DNA from: Paenibacillus timonensis
Lineage (GTDB): Bacteria; Bacillota; Bacilli; Paenibacillales; Paenibacillaceae
Direction: 5' to 3'
Assembly: GCF_022427145.1 (NCBI RefSeq)
Contig: NZ_JAKSXN010000015.1
Span: 1 to 64,000 of the forward strand
Length of the DNA stretch: 64,000 nucleotides
Shown here piece after piece: positions 36,047 to 44,061 of this stretch. A program made the translations under genes and the position numbers. Every line of letters starts with the position of its first letter. The first letter of the stretch is position 1. The notes under the pieces were generated by a model. It ran no database searches. It saw only the letters and a list, made by a program, of their open reading frames with translations, and was not told the origin of the DNA.

Positions 36047-36949
36047 ATGAAAATGAACCGATTGGGCTCCTCCGACCTGATGGTCAGCGAAATCGGTCTT
36101 GGTTGCATGTCGTTGGGGACGGATGAGTCGGATGCAATCACTTTGATCCACGAGGCGCTGGACCGAGGGGTCAACTTTCTCGATACCGCCGATTTATACG
36201 ATGCCGGAACCAATGAAGCAATCGTCGGCAAGGCGATCAAGGGACGCCGGGATCGCGTCATTGTAGCGACCAAAGTCGGCAACCGCCGGATTCCCGGCCA
36301 AGACGGCTGGAGTTGGGATGCGTCCAAGGCGTATATCCTGTCGGCGGTCAAAGACAGCCTGAGCCGGCTTGGCACGGATTATATCGATTTGTATCAACTG
36401 CACGGCGGGACGATCGAGGATCCGATCGACGACACGATTGAAGCGTTTGAACAGTTAAAGAAAGAAGGCGTCATTCGCGAGTACGGAATTTCCTCCATTC
36501 GTCCGAACGTGATACGCGAGTACGTCTCCCGATCTTCGATCGTCAGCGTCATGAACCAATACAGCATCGTGGACCGGCGCGGTGAAGAATCCGTGTTGCC
36601 TCTCATTCAGGAGCACCGGATCGGCGTCATCGCCCGGGGGCCGTTAGCCAGCGGAGCGTTGGCGGCGAACCGCGAACCGGTCAAAGGCGTGCTGGATTAC
36701 GAGTTGGACGAGCTACTTGAGCTTCGCCGGAAGCTGCAGGAGCTGGAAACCCCGGGACGCAGCCTAACGCAGCTGGCGATTCGCTACTCGCTGGCCCATC
36801 CGGCGGTGGCCGTGGCAATACCCGGAGCCCGCACTCGCGAACAGCTGCTGCAGAATCTGGCCGCGGCCGACATTCCCGAGCTAAGCCCCGGTGAGGTTGA
36901 ACGGATTCACAGTTTCAGTAAAGCAAATCAATATACGATTCACCGTTAA
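36047..36949 (+). CDS. aldo/keto reductase
   Basis: A 300-residue (beta/alpha)8 oxidoreductase. The catalytic tetrad is visible: Asp and Tyr in DTADLYDAGTNE, Lys in VATKVGN and His in LYQLHGG. NADPH-binding residues are in IPGARTREQLLQN. It reduces aldehydes or ketones with NADPH; the substrate is not predictable. The start is the ATG at 36047, 8 nt after GGGGG; the frame extends 11 codons upstream without a site. It is a single gene convergent with the secreted copper-amine-oxidase-N protein. Confidence 0.92.
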   Translation: MKMNRLGSSDLMVSEIGLGCMSLGTDESDAITLIHEALDRGVNFLDTADLYDAGTNEAIVGKAIKGRRDRVIVATKVGNRRIPGQDGWSWDASKAYILSAVKDSLSRLGTDYIDLYQLHGGTIEDPIDDTIEAFEQLKKEGVIREYGISSIRPNVIREYVSRSSIVSVMNQYSIVDRRGEESVLPLIQEHRIGVIARGPLASGALAANREPVKGVLDYELDELLELRRKLQELETPGRSLTQLAIRYSLAHPAVAVAIPGARTREQLLQNLAAADIPELSPGEVERIHSFSKANQYTIHR

Positions 36950-36962
36950 TCGCGGATACCGG

Positions 36963-38117
36963 TTATTTGACGGGGACCCATTCGATCCCCCAGTCGGAAA
37001 CCAGTTGGGTCAGAGCCTTGGCATGCAGATATAGCCGATCCCCAATCACCTTCGAGTTCGTGCGGTCAAGTTGAATGGACTGGGCCCCCGTTGAAACGGT
37101 ATAACGATAGGATTTCATATCGCTCCCTGAACTCCGCTCAACTTCCCAACCCAAACTTTCGGAGACGGGGCGAACTGGAATATACAACTCCCGGTCGAGA
37201 CCAAAGAAGACGAACGGCAAAGCAATTTTCGCGCCGTTTAGCGTCAAATTAGCCTCCCCTTCTTGAACGTATTCCAGCTTTTTGACCGGCAACTGATCGG
37301 CTTCCAAATCGTCCGGAACTTCCGGTGCTTTCGTCGCGGACGAACCTTGTATTCGGTCATAAAAAGCTTCAACTTCTTGATCGGTTACGCCCCGGACCTT
37401 CCGAGAACGAACATCGTATAAATGCGCCTGCCGGGTAGGCTCGTTATAGGCCAGTAATAGTTCTCCCCGCTGTTCGTCATAACCCAGCAAGGAAGCCAGC
37501 AGCAAACGATGGGTTTCCAACGTATCGGGGTTCACGCGGACGATTTCGTTCTGCTTCGCCGTTTCGCTGTATCGCTCCGTCAGCAAAGAGCCGTCGGGAA
37601 GCCAATAGGTTACGGGCCATTCCCCGCCGTCAGAAGCTTGGCGAATGACGCCGTTCTGATTATTTTTCAGGAACAAGGCGACTCGCTTGGAAGATCCCTC
37701 AAAATAGATCACCTTCCGAACCCCGAACTTCCCGCTTGGCGAGTTTTGATATCCCGTCTTTCCCACCAACCGGTCCCCGGCCGTATCCAGGTAGACTTCG
37801 CCGAAAGGCGGAGGCGTTAATCCCTCTGTCCATACCCGCACAAAGGGACTCATTTCGTCTCCCCACAACTCGCTGACCGTATCGGGAAGCACATACCAAG
37901 TCCCGTCCTCGGTCCGGGAGACGACCTTCCGTTCCGATTTGCCGTCATCCGCCGTTAAATAGGCGTTATAGTATGCTTCTTTCGTTTCCGGGTTCGTATA
38001 GGCGTGGTAAAACTCCACCTCTGCGGCAGCAACCGAATTCGCGGTCATGACCCAAGCCAGAGTCGTCGCCAATACGCCGTAAACCGCCGGACGTAGCCGA
38101 ATGTTGCCTAACTTCAT
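36963..38117 (-). CDS. secreted protein with C-terminal copper amine oxidase N-like domain
   Basis: A 384-residue protein. The signal peptide (VYGVLATTLAWVMTANSVAAAE) is followed by about 250 residues of beta-rich sequence without a known family. The last 110 residues are a Cu_amine_oxidN1 domain (LNGAKIALPFVFFGLDRELYIPVRPVSESLGWEVE...). This is a stalk-like module common in Paenibacillus exported proteins and not itself a copper enzyme. The start is the ATG at 38117, 8 nt after GGAG. It follows the ECF sigma/anti-sigma pair by 72 nt on the same strand, so it may be part of or a target of that system. Confidence 0.75.
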   Translation of the reverse strand: MKLGNIRLRPAVYGVLATTLAWVMTANSVAAAEVEFYHAYTNPETKEAYYNAYLTADDGKSERKVVSRTEDGTWYVLPDTVSELWGDEMSPFVRVWTEGLTPPPFGEVYLDTAGDRLVGKTGYQNSPSGKFGVRKVIYFEGSSKRVALFLKNNQNGVIRQASDGGEWPVTYWLPDGSLLTERYSETAKQNEIVRVNPDTLETHRLLLASLLGYDEQRGELLLAYNEPTRQAHLYDVRSRKVRGVTDQEVEAFYDRIQGSSATKAPEVPDDLEADQLPVKKLEYVQEGEANLTLNGAKIALPFVFFGLDRELYIPVRPVSESLGWEVERSSGSDMKSYRYTVSTGAQSIQLDRTNSKVIGDRLYLHAKALTQLVSDWGIEWVPVK

Positions 38118-38188
38118 TCTGGTTTCTCCTTTCTCCTTCACCTCAATCTACTAAGTATAGACGGCGAAACTTGAAGAAAGTTACGATC

Positions 38189-39157
38189 CTACAATCCCTT
38201 TCGAATCAATTCTCCGGCAAGACGGAGCAACTCTTCCTTCGAAAGCTCATGTCCACCATAGGTGGTTAACATATAATAAGCGTCCTGCTCCTCATTGTAC
38301 CAACTAAGGTAGTGATAGCTCACTTCTTTCCGATCTACCTCGTTGTATATCACCGTTCGATTTTCCACCTGGACCGATTCCGTACGATTCTCAGGCTCCT
38401 GGAATACGGTCATATCCCCCCCATGCAATAGGTTCGCACTTAAGCCGATATGGGCCGTGCCCGAAGTATACACGCCATAGACGAAAGCCGCCTCTGTCCA
38501 TGGAACAGCTCGGCTAAACACCCGCTGCTCCTTTGCTTTCTCTGCTTCTGTTCTAAGCTCACCCAAGACCCTTTGATAAAAGGGGGACGTATTCAGTTGC
38601 TGAGAGGTTGGATAATGAGGTGAAACCGTCCCATACTCGAGCGGATAACCGGCAACGGTTTCCGGCAAATGTGGTACACCTGTTCGTTTTATTTCGTTCA
38701 GAAACGCCGAATACGATGTCCAACGCTTTTCTTTATAAGCGAACTGCAAACGGGCTGTATCTAATGCCTCCACTCTCGAGGCGTCTTTCACATAGTAAGC
38801 GATAAGCTCCCCAGGCTCTGCCTTCTTCAGTGCTTGCTGCTCGAAGTTATTGTTCGACACAGGTTCCGTTTGACGTTCCGGTGCCGCATACTGAACTTTG
38901 ACTTTTCCCGCCGCATTTCGGATTTGAATAAACTCCGAGGTGGCATATGCGGTGACGGAAATCAGCATTAGCGTGAGCAGCCCGGCAACTGCCCCCGTTG
39001 GACTCAGAAGCCTCCAGACTAACCGTTTTCGGCCCGGCTTCTCTCCCCGAATCCGTTGCATAACCCGCTGTGTTACCTCGATTTGCGGAAGCGCGTCTAT
39101 TCGGCTTGCGGCTTGGATCAAGCTTTCGAATTCATTACGTTCTCCGTCTCGTGACAT
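38189..39157 (-). CDS. probable anti-sigma factor with membrane anchor
   Basis: A 322-residue protein: a 50-residue cytoplasmic N terminus, one membrane helix (about 51-71, LLSPTGAVAGLLTLMLISVTAYA), and a long outside part ending in a DUF4367-like domain (SYHYLSWYNEEQDAYYMLTTYGGHELSKEEL). Its start overlaps the ECF sigma gene by 40 nt, with AGGAGG 7 nt upstream. This arrangement is typical of sigma/anti-sigma pairs. There is no zinc-binding HxxxCxxC, so it would not be a ZAS-type anti-sigma. The role is inferred from position and topology. Confidence 0.75.
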   Translation of the reverse strand: MSRDGERNEFESLIQAASRIDALPQIEVTQRVMQRIRGEKPGRKRLVWRLLSPTGAVAGLLTLMLISVTAYATSEFIQIRNAAGKVKVQYAAPERQTEPVSNNNFEQQALKKAEPGELIAYYVKDASRVEALDTARLQFAYKEKRWTSYSAFLNEIKRTGVPHLPETVAGYPLEYGTVSPHYPTSQQLNTSPFYQRVLGELRTEAEKAKEQRVFSRAVPWTEAAFVYGVYTSGTAHIGLSANLLHGGDMTVFQEPENRTESVQVENRTVIYNEVDRKEVSYHYLSWYNEEQDAYYMLTTYGGHELSKEELLRLAGELIRKGL

Positions 39158-39744
39158 CCCATTTCCTCCTTCTCCTGTTTCAGGGTCAAAGCCGTTTGGA
39201 GCTTACGTTGAATTCGCTTCATTCGTTTATGTAACGCATTAGGGCTGACCAACAAGATTTCACTGATTTCAGCAAAAGAACGCTGCTCCATTACGCGCAG
39301 AACCACCATGTTTCTTTCCTCCGGCGTTAATTGCTTCAAAGCTTGTTCAATCGGGTAACTGTATAACTGCCCTACGATCTCCTGCTCTACACTTGCTGTG
39401 GTCAGGTCCGGCTTGAACAGCCTTAGCCATTGGCGATGCAGACGTTCTTTCCGAAGAAGGTTATAACAATGGTTCATCGCGATCCGGTACAGCCACGCGG
39501 AGAAACTGACTTGTGGCTTGTAGCTGTGAATGGAGCGGTAAGCCTTCACAAAAATATCCTGAACCGCATCCTCCGCATCGTAACGATTACCAAGTAGTCG
39601 GCAGCAATAACGAAAGATCTGCTGCTGGAAATGATCCACGATCAACGCAAACCGTTCCCTGTCCCCATGTTGAACACGGACAATCACCGTTTCAATGTGA
39701 TTTGCATCTCGTTCTAGTTCCCGTTCCGTTTCGAACACCTCCAT
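39118..39744 (-). CDS. ECF-type RNA polymerase sigma factor
   Basis: A 208-residue sigma-70 family protein. Region 2 is at residues 30-100 (FRYCCRLLGNRYDAEDAVQDIFVKAYRSIHSY, then FSAWLYRIAMNHCYNLLRKER). Region 4 is at about 135-190 (LKQLTPEERNMVVLRVMEQRSFAEISEILLVSPNALHKRMKRIQRKL). It should direct polymerase to stress-type promoters, held back by the membrane protein encoded next. The start has only a weak site (AGAAAGAG close to the ATG). TTTACA-17-TAGTGT upstream may be its promoter. Confidence 0.92.
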   Translation of the reverse strand: MEVFETERELERDANHIETVIVRVQHGDRERFALIVDHFQQQIFRYCCRLLGNRYDAEDAVQDIFVKAYRSIHSYKPQVSFSAWLYRIAMNHCYNLLRKERLHRQWLRLFKPDLTTASVEQEIVGQLYSYPIEQALKQLTPEERNMVVLRVMEQRSFAEISEILLVSPNALHKRMKRIQRKLQTALTLKQEKEEMGCHETENVMNSKA

Positions 39745-39879
39745 GCTCTTTCTACACTATATAACAAATCTGTTTCTGTAAAAGTGCCTCAAGAACACAA
39801 ACAATTTCAACATACAACCCAAGAATGGGAGACATAATACGGACGGCAAGCAAATTGACAAAGCAAAGGAGATTTCTTC

Positions 39880-40386
39880 ATGGGTGTGTTGGACGGCAAT
39901 CCGAAGCATGAGCCGTTGCATTACGGCGAAATATTTACGATATGGGAAAGCTCGATGGCGGCCAAAATGATTTTGTCCTGCTATCAGCTGTTTACGTACC
40001 ATGCCGGCGACAAGGATTTGAAGGAGATTCTGAAGGATTTGATGGATCAGGCGAAACTGGAAATCAAAGAACTGGACAAGCTGTTAACGGATAACGGGAT
40101 CCTTCCATCCCCGATGCTACCGGAACGGCCGGAAGCGAAACTGGAGGATATCCCGCCGGGCGCCAGATTTGCCGATGCGGAAATCGGGGCGAAGATTGCC
40201 ATGGACACTGCCGCATCCTTGACCGGCTGCAGCGGAGCGATGGGGTTGTCGATCCGGGAAGACATCGGTGCGTTGTTCGCTAAATACCATGCGACCAAAA
40301 CCGCACTGGCTTTAAGAATTTTGCGCATGAGCAAAGACAAAGGCTGGCTCGTTCCACCGCCGCTGCTAGTCAAAAAACCGGAGTAG
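39880..40386 (+). CDS. DUF3231 family protein
   Basis: A 168-residue helical protein (HEPLHYGEIFTIWESSMAAKMILSCYQLFTYHAGD, then GCSGAMGLSIREDIGALFAKYHATKTALALRILRMSKDKGWLVPPP). It has the DUF3231 pattern found in Bacillus spore-related proteins, with conserved His and Glu residues resembling a ferritin-like four-helix bundle. Many relatives carry two such units; this one has one. The start follows AAAGGAG by 8 nt. CATAATA about 45 nt upstream resembles a forespore sigma-G -10, a weak hint. Function unknown. Confidence 0.8.
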   Translation: MGVLDGNPKHEPLHYGEIFTIWESSMAAKMILSCYQLFTYHAGDKDLKEILKDLMDQAKLEIKELDKLLTDNGILPSPMLPERPEAKLEDIPPGARFADAEIGAKIAMDTAASLTGCSGAMGLSIREDIGALFAKYHATKTALALRILRMSKDKGWLVPPPLLVKKPE

Positions 40387-40396
40387 AAAACACAAA

Positions 40397-40421
40397 GGGA
40401 GAATCCGCGGCGATTCTCCCT
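40397..40421. terminator. terminator after the DUF3231 gene
   Basis: GGGAGAATC pairs with GATTCTCCC around CGCGGC, followed by TTAGTTT. It touches the stop codon of the convergent comB-like gene. Confidence 0.7.
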
Positions 40422-41116
40422 TAGTTTACCTCTTCCCGCTCAATGACCGGAATCCCGCCGCGGGTAACCACCTTCATCACAAAGCCGGTAGACCGTTCCC
40501 TTAAGCAAAACTCCATATCTTCAGGCAAAAACGCCGGTTGTCCTGGATCGAAAAACTTAGCCGCTGCTTCCGACCCGCGTATTCGCTCTAAGGTTTGCGC
40601 CGCTGTGGGACTTCCGTCTCCTCGTAATATCCCGGCAATATATTCCGCGCAGGCCAGATCATCGTCGCCCGTCGGATGCGAGGCGACCAGATGCAACCTA
40701 GGTTCGGGGCTGGCGCTAGGGATCCGGCTTTTGATCCAGCTTGCCGTTGTGGCCGCATTGGAAAACCCCGTAACGAAAACCTGCTTGGCATTTAAGGAAT
40801 TCAAAGTGGCTTCCACGCCGTTGGTTGTTTTTTGGATCAGCGTTTTCCCGGCCAGGTTAGCTTGCGTAATCCGAGCAGGCGAATTGTCCAAATCAAAGCC
40901 CGGAATGGGCAAGCCTTTGATTTCTCCCGCCAACAAATGATCCGGATGATCCCGTTTAAAACGGAATGCCTCTTCCAGCGAACCGGCCAAAATAATCCTT
41001 TGCGCTCCCTGAATAAAAGCGTAATGTGCCACCGTAAACGCACGGATCACATCGATCACCACATGGATCTCCGCATCCGCCAGCCGGTGGTTATTCCCCT
41101 GTACGATTTGGATCAT
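40421..41116 (-). CDS. comB: 2-phosphosulfolactate phosphatase (ComB family)
   Basis: A 231-residue ComB-family protein: VVIDVIRAFTVAHYAF near residue 18, GEIKGLPIPGFDLDNSP, LIQKTTNGVEA, FVTGFSNAATTASWI and GDDDLACAEYIAG. ComB is a Mg2+-dependent acid phosphatase that makes sulfolactate from 2-phosphosulfolactate. In archaea this leads to coenzyme M; in Bacillus it leads to sulfolactate, a major small molecule of spores. The ComA-type synthase is 1.6 kb away on the other strand, with an MFS transporter gene between. The start follows AGGGG. Confidence 0.92.
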   Translation of the reverse strand: MIQIVQGNNHRLADAEIHVVIDVIRAFTVAHYAFIQGAQRIILAGSLEEAFRFKRDHPDHLLAGEIKGLPIPGFDLDNSPARITQANLAGKTLIQKTTNGVEATLNSLNAKQVFVTGFSNAATTASWIKSRIPSASPEPRLHLVASHPTGDDDLACAEYIAGILRGDGSPTAAQTLERIRGSEAAAKFFDPGQPAFLPEDMEFCLRERSTGFVMKVVTRGGIPVIEREEVN

Positions 41117-41261
41117 GTTTCCCCTACCCTTCTGCTTTGAACATTACCAGCTTATGCCCGATGGGTAGGAGCCCGTGCAAATGGATGAATACCCGGTTTC
41201 CTATTGACAGATAATGAACGTATTCTTTGTGTTCCGAATTCAACATTGAGGAGCTAAACCG

Positions 41262-42572
41262 ATGAATAACACCAAAACGCGGAAAAGGCTGCAGATTACC
41301 TTCCAGAGTGACATTTCCTTGCCTGAGGAGGAATCGGACGAACGGTCCGAGCCAAAAGCGGAAACCTCGGAGAAAAGCGGTTCTAAAGGGCGGATATGGG
41401 AGTTTATTGCCATTGCTACGATCCCCATCGTGCTTGTGTTCGGCAATTCGATGCTGGTGCCAGTGCTTCCGGAAATGCAAAGGCAGCTGGAAATCAGTAA
41501 ATTTCAAAGCAGCTTGATCATTTCGATTTTCTCTTTGGCGGCAGGCGTGTTCATCCCGGTGATCGGTTACCTATCCGACCGGTTTGGGCGGAAGAAAATC
41601 ATTATCCCTGCGTTGATCGTCTACGGAGGTGCCGGGATCTTGGCCGGGTTTGGCGCCATTTGGAACTCCTATGCCGTCATTATTACGGCCCGGGCCATTC
41701 AAGGCATGGCAGCGGCGGGAACGGCGCCGATAGCGATGGCACTGGTTGGCGATTTATACAAAGGTGGAACGGAAAGTAAAGCTCTGGGATTGATCGAAGC
41801 GTCAAACGGCGTCGGCAAAGTGCTAAGCCCGATCATCGGGTCCTTGCTGGTGCTGATTGTTTGGTATGCTTCCTTTTTCGCGTTCCCCGTGTTTTGCGCT
41901 TTATCGCTGCTGGCCGTCCTGTTTCTGATCAAGGAATCCAAGCACGGCGAAAAACAGCCGCTTAAGTCGTACATTCATAAAATCGGCCAAATCTTCCGTG
42001 AAAAAGGAAGCTGGCTGATCACCTCCTTTTTCGCCGGTTCATTGGGACTTTTCATTTTATTCGGGGTTCTGTTTTACTTGTCCAATACTTTGGAAGAGGC
42101 TCCCTACCATATCGACGGCGTTCTTAAGGGCGCGGTTCTGGCGATCCCCCTGCTCGGCATGGTCATCACTTCCTATACGACGGGAAGCTTGATCAAGAAA
42201 AAAGGCCTGCTGATGCGTTGGTTGATGAACATCGGACTGGTGATGATGACGCTGGCCCTGGCCGCGACGATCTTCTTCTTTAAGAACATCTATGTCTTTA
42301 TCGGTTTGCTGACGGTCAGCAGCGTCGGAACCGGCTTGCTACTGCCTTGCTTAAATACGATAGTCACCGGATCGGTGCAAAAAAGCGAACGCGGCATGAT
42401 CACCTCGCTGTACAACAGCCTGCGTTTTTTAGGCGTCGCTTTTGGACCGCCCCTATTCGGGTGGATGATGGACATTTCCGACCGCGTCGTGTTTATCACC
42501 GTGTCCTGCTTGTCTTTGGTCACGTTGGGGCTGGTCTTTTTCCTAATCAAGCCTCCTCGCCAAATCAACTGA
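41262..42572 (+). CDS. MFS transporter (DHA1, 12 TM) in the sulfolactate locus
   Basis: A 436-residue transporter with 12 membrane helices after a 45-residue charged cytoplasmic tail. The MFS motif A is GYLSDRFGRKK near residue 100, and GRAIQGMAAAGTAP and a motif C-like GKVLSPIIG follow. It belongs to the drug/metabolite efflux group. The start follows GAGGAG by 8 nt; TTGACA about 60 nt upstream may be a -35. It lies between comB (divergent) and comA (same strand, 110 nt downstream). Export of sulfolactate or a related acid is possible, but family membership only says proton-linked efflux. Confidence 0.88.
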   Translation: MNNTKTRKRLQITFQSDISLPEEESDERSEPKAETSEKSGSKGRIWEFIAIATIPIVLVFGNSMLVPVLPEMQRQLEISKFQSSLIISIFSLAAGVFIPVIGYLSDRFGRKKIIIPALIVYGGAGILAGFGAIWNSYAVIITARAIQGMAAAGTAPIAMALVGDLYKGGTESKALGLIEASNGVGKVLSPIIGSLLVLIVWYASFFAFPVFCALSLLAVLFLIKESKHGEKQPLKSYIHKIGQIFREKGSWLITSFFAGSLGLFILFGVLFYLSNTLEEAPYHIDGVLKGAVLAIPLLGMVITSYTTGSLIKKKGLLMRWLMNIGLVMMTLALAATIFFFKNIYVFIGLLTVSSVGTGLLLPCLNTIVTGSVQKSERGMITSLYNSLRFLGVAFGPPLFGWMMDISDRVVFITVSCLSLVTLGLVFFLIKPPRQIN

Positions 42573-42682
42573 TCCTTCACCATAATTTGTTAATTATTGG
42601 GCACCGGCCGCGATGGATTCGCATATGATGCCTATGTCATCGGTGAAACGATAAGTTAATAAGGAAACGAGGAGATTCCAGT

Positions 42683-43546
42683 ATGAAGAGTACCTTACGT
42701 TCCGTATGGCCTGCCGAGTTATTTGATCCGAGCGGACTACGTCAGAGCATCGAGCCGGAAGGAAGCTTGCCGGAGCTGCAGGTTACCGGGCCCGGCCTAA
42801 CGATGGTGATCGATAAAGGACTCGGGCGGACCGCCTTCATGGATTTTATTGAACTGGCCGCGGGTTACGTAAATTGCATCAAATTCGGTTTCGGCACGGC
42901 CCCGCTCTACAGCACGGAGCTGTTGATGTACAAGATCAACCTTGCCAAGCAGCAAGGCATTATGGTCATGCCAGGCGGAACGCTGCTGGAAACGGCGGTT
43001 CAACAGGATGTTGTCTCGGACTTCTTCAACACCATTTGCCGGCTGGGCTTTAACGGCATCGAGGTGTCCGACGGCACGATCGAACTGCCTCGCAAGCGCC
43101 GCACGGAATTGATCCAGGAAGGCAAAAGCCGAGGCCTGCGCGTCGTCACCGAATTTGGCAAGAAATTATCCGGTTCGTTGATCGATGCCACGCATTTGGC
43201 GGAGACCCAGGAAGCCGATCTCGAAGCCGGTGCCGAGCTGATGACCGTGGAAGCGCGCGAATCCGGAATGGGCGTCGGCATTTTCGATGAGCAGGGCGAA
43301 TGCCGCCAGGATATATTGGACAATATCCTCAAATTTGTCCCCGATACGACAAGGCTGATGTGGGAAGCTCCGCTGAAGCACCAGCAAGTGCTGCTGCTGC
43401 GGAAGTTCGGCGCCGGCGTCCATTTGGGCAATATCCAGCCGCAGGACATTCTGTCGCTCGAAACGATGCGGCGGGGGCTCCGTCAAGACACGTTCGAGTT
43501 CGGCATCCGCCAGAAGGCGTCCGAAGAGTGCATTTATGTCATTTAG
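42683..43546 (+). CDS. comA: phosphosulfolactate synthase (ComA family)
   Basis: A 287-residue (beta/alpha)8 protein: VIDKGLG with the active-site Lys, YVNCIKFGFGTAPLY, GGTLLETAV, FNGIEVSDGTIELP, VVTEFGKK and MTVEARESGMGVGIF. The enzyme adds sulfite to phosphoenolpyruvate to form 2-phosphosulfolactate. With ComB this gives sulfolactate. The name here denotes the coenzyme-M-type enzyme and not the competence ComA regulator. The start follows GAGGAG by 8 nt. A strong bidirectional terminator ends the unit. Confidence 0.93.
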   Translation: MKSTLRSVWPAELFDPSGLRQSIEPEGSLPELQVTGPGLTMVIDKGLGRTAFMDFIELAAGYVNCIKFGFGTAPLYSTELLMYKINLAKQQGIMVMPGGTLLETAVQQDVVSDFFNTICRLGFNGIEVSDGTIELPRKRRTELIQEGKSRGLRVVTEFGKKLSGSLIDATHLAETQEADLEAGAELMTVEARESGMGVGIFDEQGECRQDILDNILKFVPDTTRLMWEAPLKHQQVLLLRKFGAGVHLGNIQPQDILSLETMRRGLRQDTFEFGIRQKASEECIYVI

Positions 43547-43554
43547 TCCTCATG

Positions 43555-43600
43555 AAAAAAGCGATTAAACAGTCCTGCTGTTTAATCGCTTTATCTTTTT
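43555..43600. terminator. bidirectional terminator
   Basis: AAAGCGATTAAACAG pairs with CTGTTTAATCGCTTT around TCCTG, with A-rich and T-rich flanks on both sides. It serves comA and the convergent hemerythrin-like gene. Confidence 0.92.
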
Positions 43601-43606
43601 TCCGAG

Positions 43607-44020
43607 TCAGAACAACAACCGTTCCTCCTCTTGGCTATGAATTGCATTGATCTCCAGCAAAGCATACAGCTTATGCAGAATGTCCTTACTGAATCCACCA
43701 GTCTCCCGCATTTGGTGGACGTTCTTCACCATGATTCTCATGAGCTCATGATCCCGTTTCAATTGCAGAACCGTTTCCTCCAGATTCGGATTCTTCTCGG
43801 CAACTTCCTGATAAAAACCGTCCTCTTCCGCATCCGCGTGACTCAGAATTCGCGACTCCCAGTATTCCAGCAATTCTGCCGTTGCCTGATCTGCCAACTC
43901 CAGGTTCCCGCTTGCGTACAAACTTTCGACTTCCTCCGTCTTCGAACGGGCTCCTGCTAAACCTCCGGCGTGAATAGCCTGATGAGCGTGTCGTTGCCGT
44001 AATGATGGACCAACCGGCAT
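43607..44020 (-). CDS. hemerythrin-like protein (137 aa)
   Basis: A 137-residue helical protein with hemerythrin-type ligands spaced through four helices: HAHQAIH near residue 11, HADAEEDGFY near 60, KRDHELM near 88 and HSQEEERLLF at the C terminus. Hemerythrin domains bind a di-iron centre and sense or carry O2 or NO, and some repair NO-damaged iron centres. The start follows GGGGAGGGGAG. It lies 41 nt after narK on the same strand and ends at a strong terminator, so it is probably cotranscribed with narK. NO or nitrite stress defence during nitrate respiration is a reasonable inference. Confidence 0.78.
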   Translation of the reverse strand: MPVGPSLRQRHAHQAIHAGGLAGARSKTEEVESLYASGNLELADQATAELLEYWESRILSHADAEEDGFYQEVAEKNPNLEETVLQLKRDHELMRIMVKNVHQMRETGGFSKDILHKLYALLEINAIHSQEEERLLF

Positions 44021-44061
44021 GCTTCTCCCCTCCCCTTTAAGCTAGTAGAACGTGACGCTTC

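Noticed and set aside
42683-43546. ComA as a competence response regulator
   Set aside because: The protein is a (beta/alpha)8 phosphosulfolactate synthase; it has no receiver or HTH domain.
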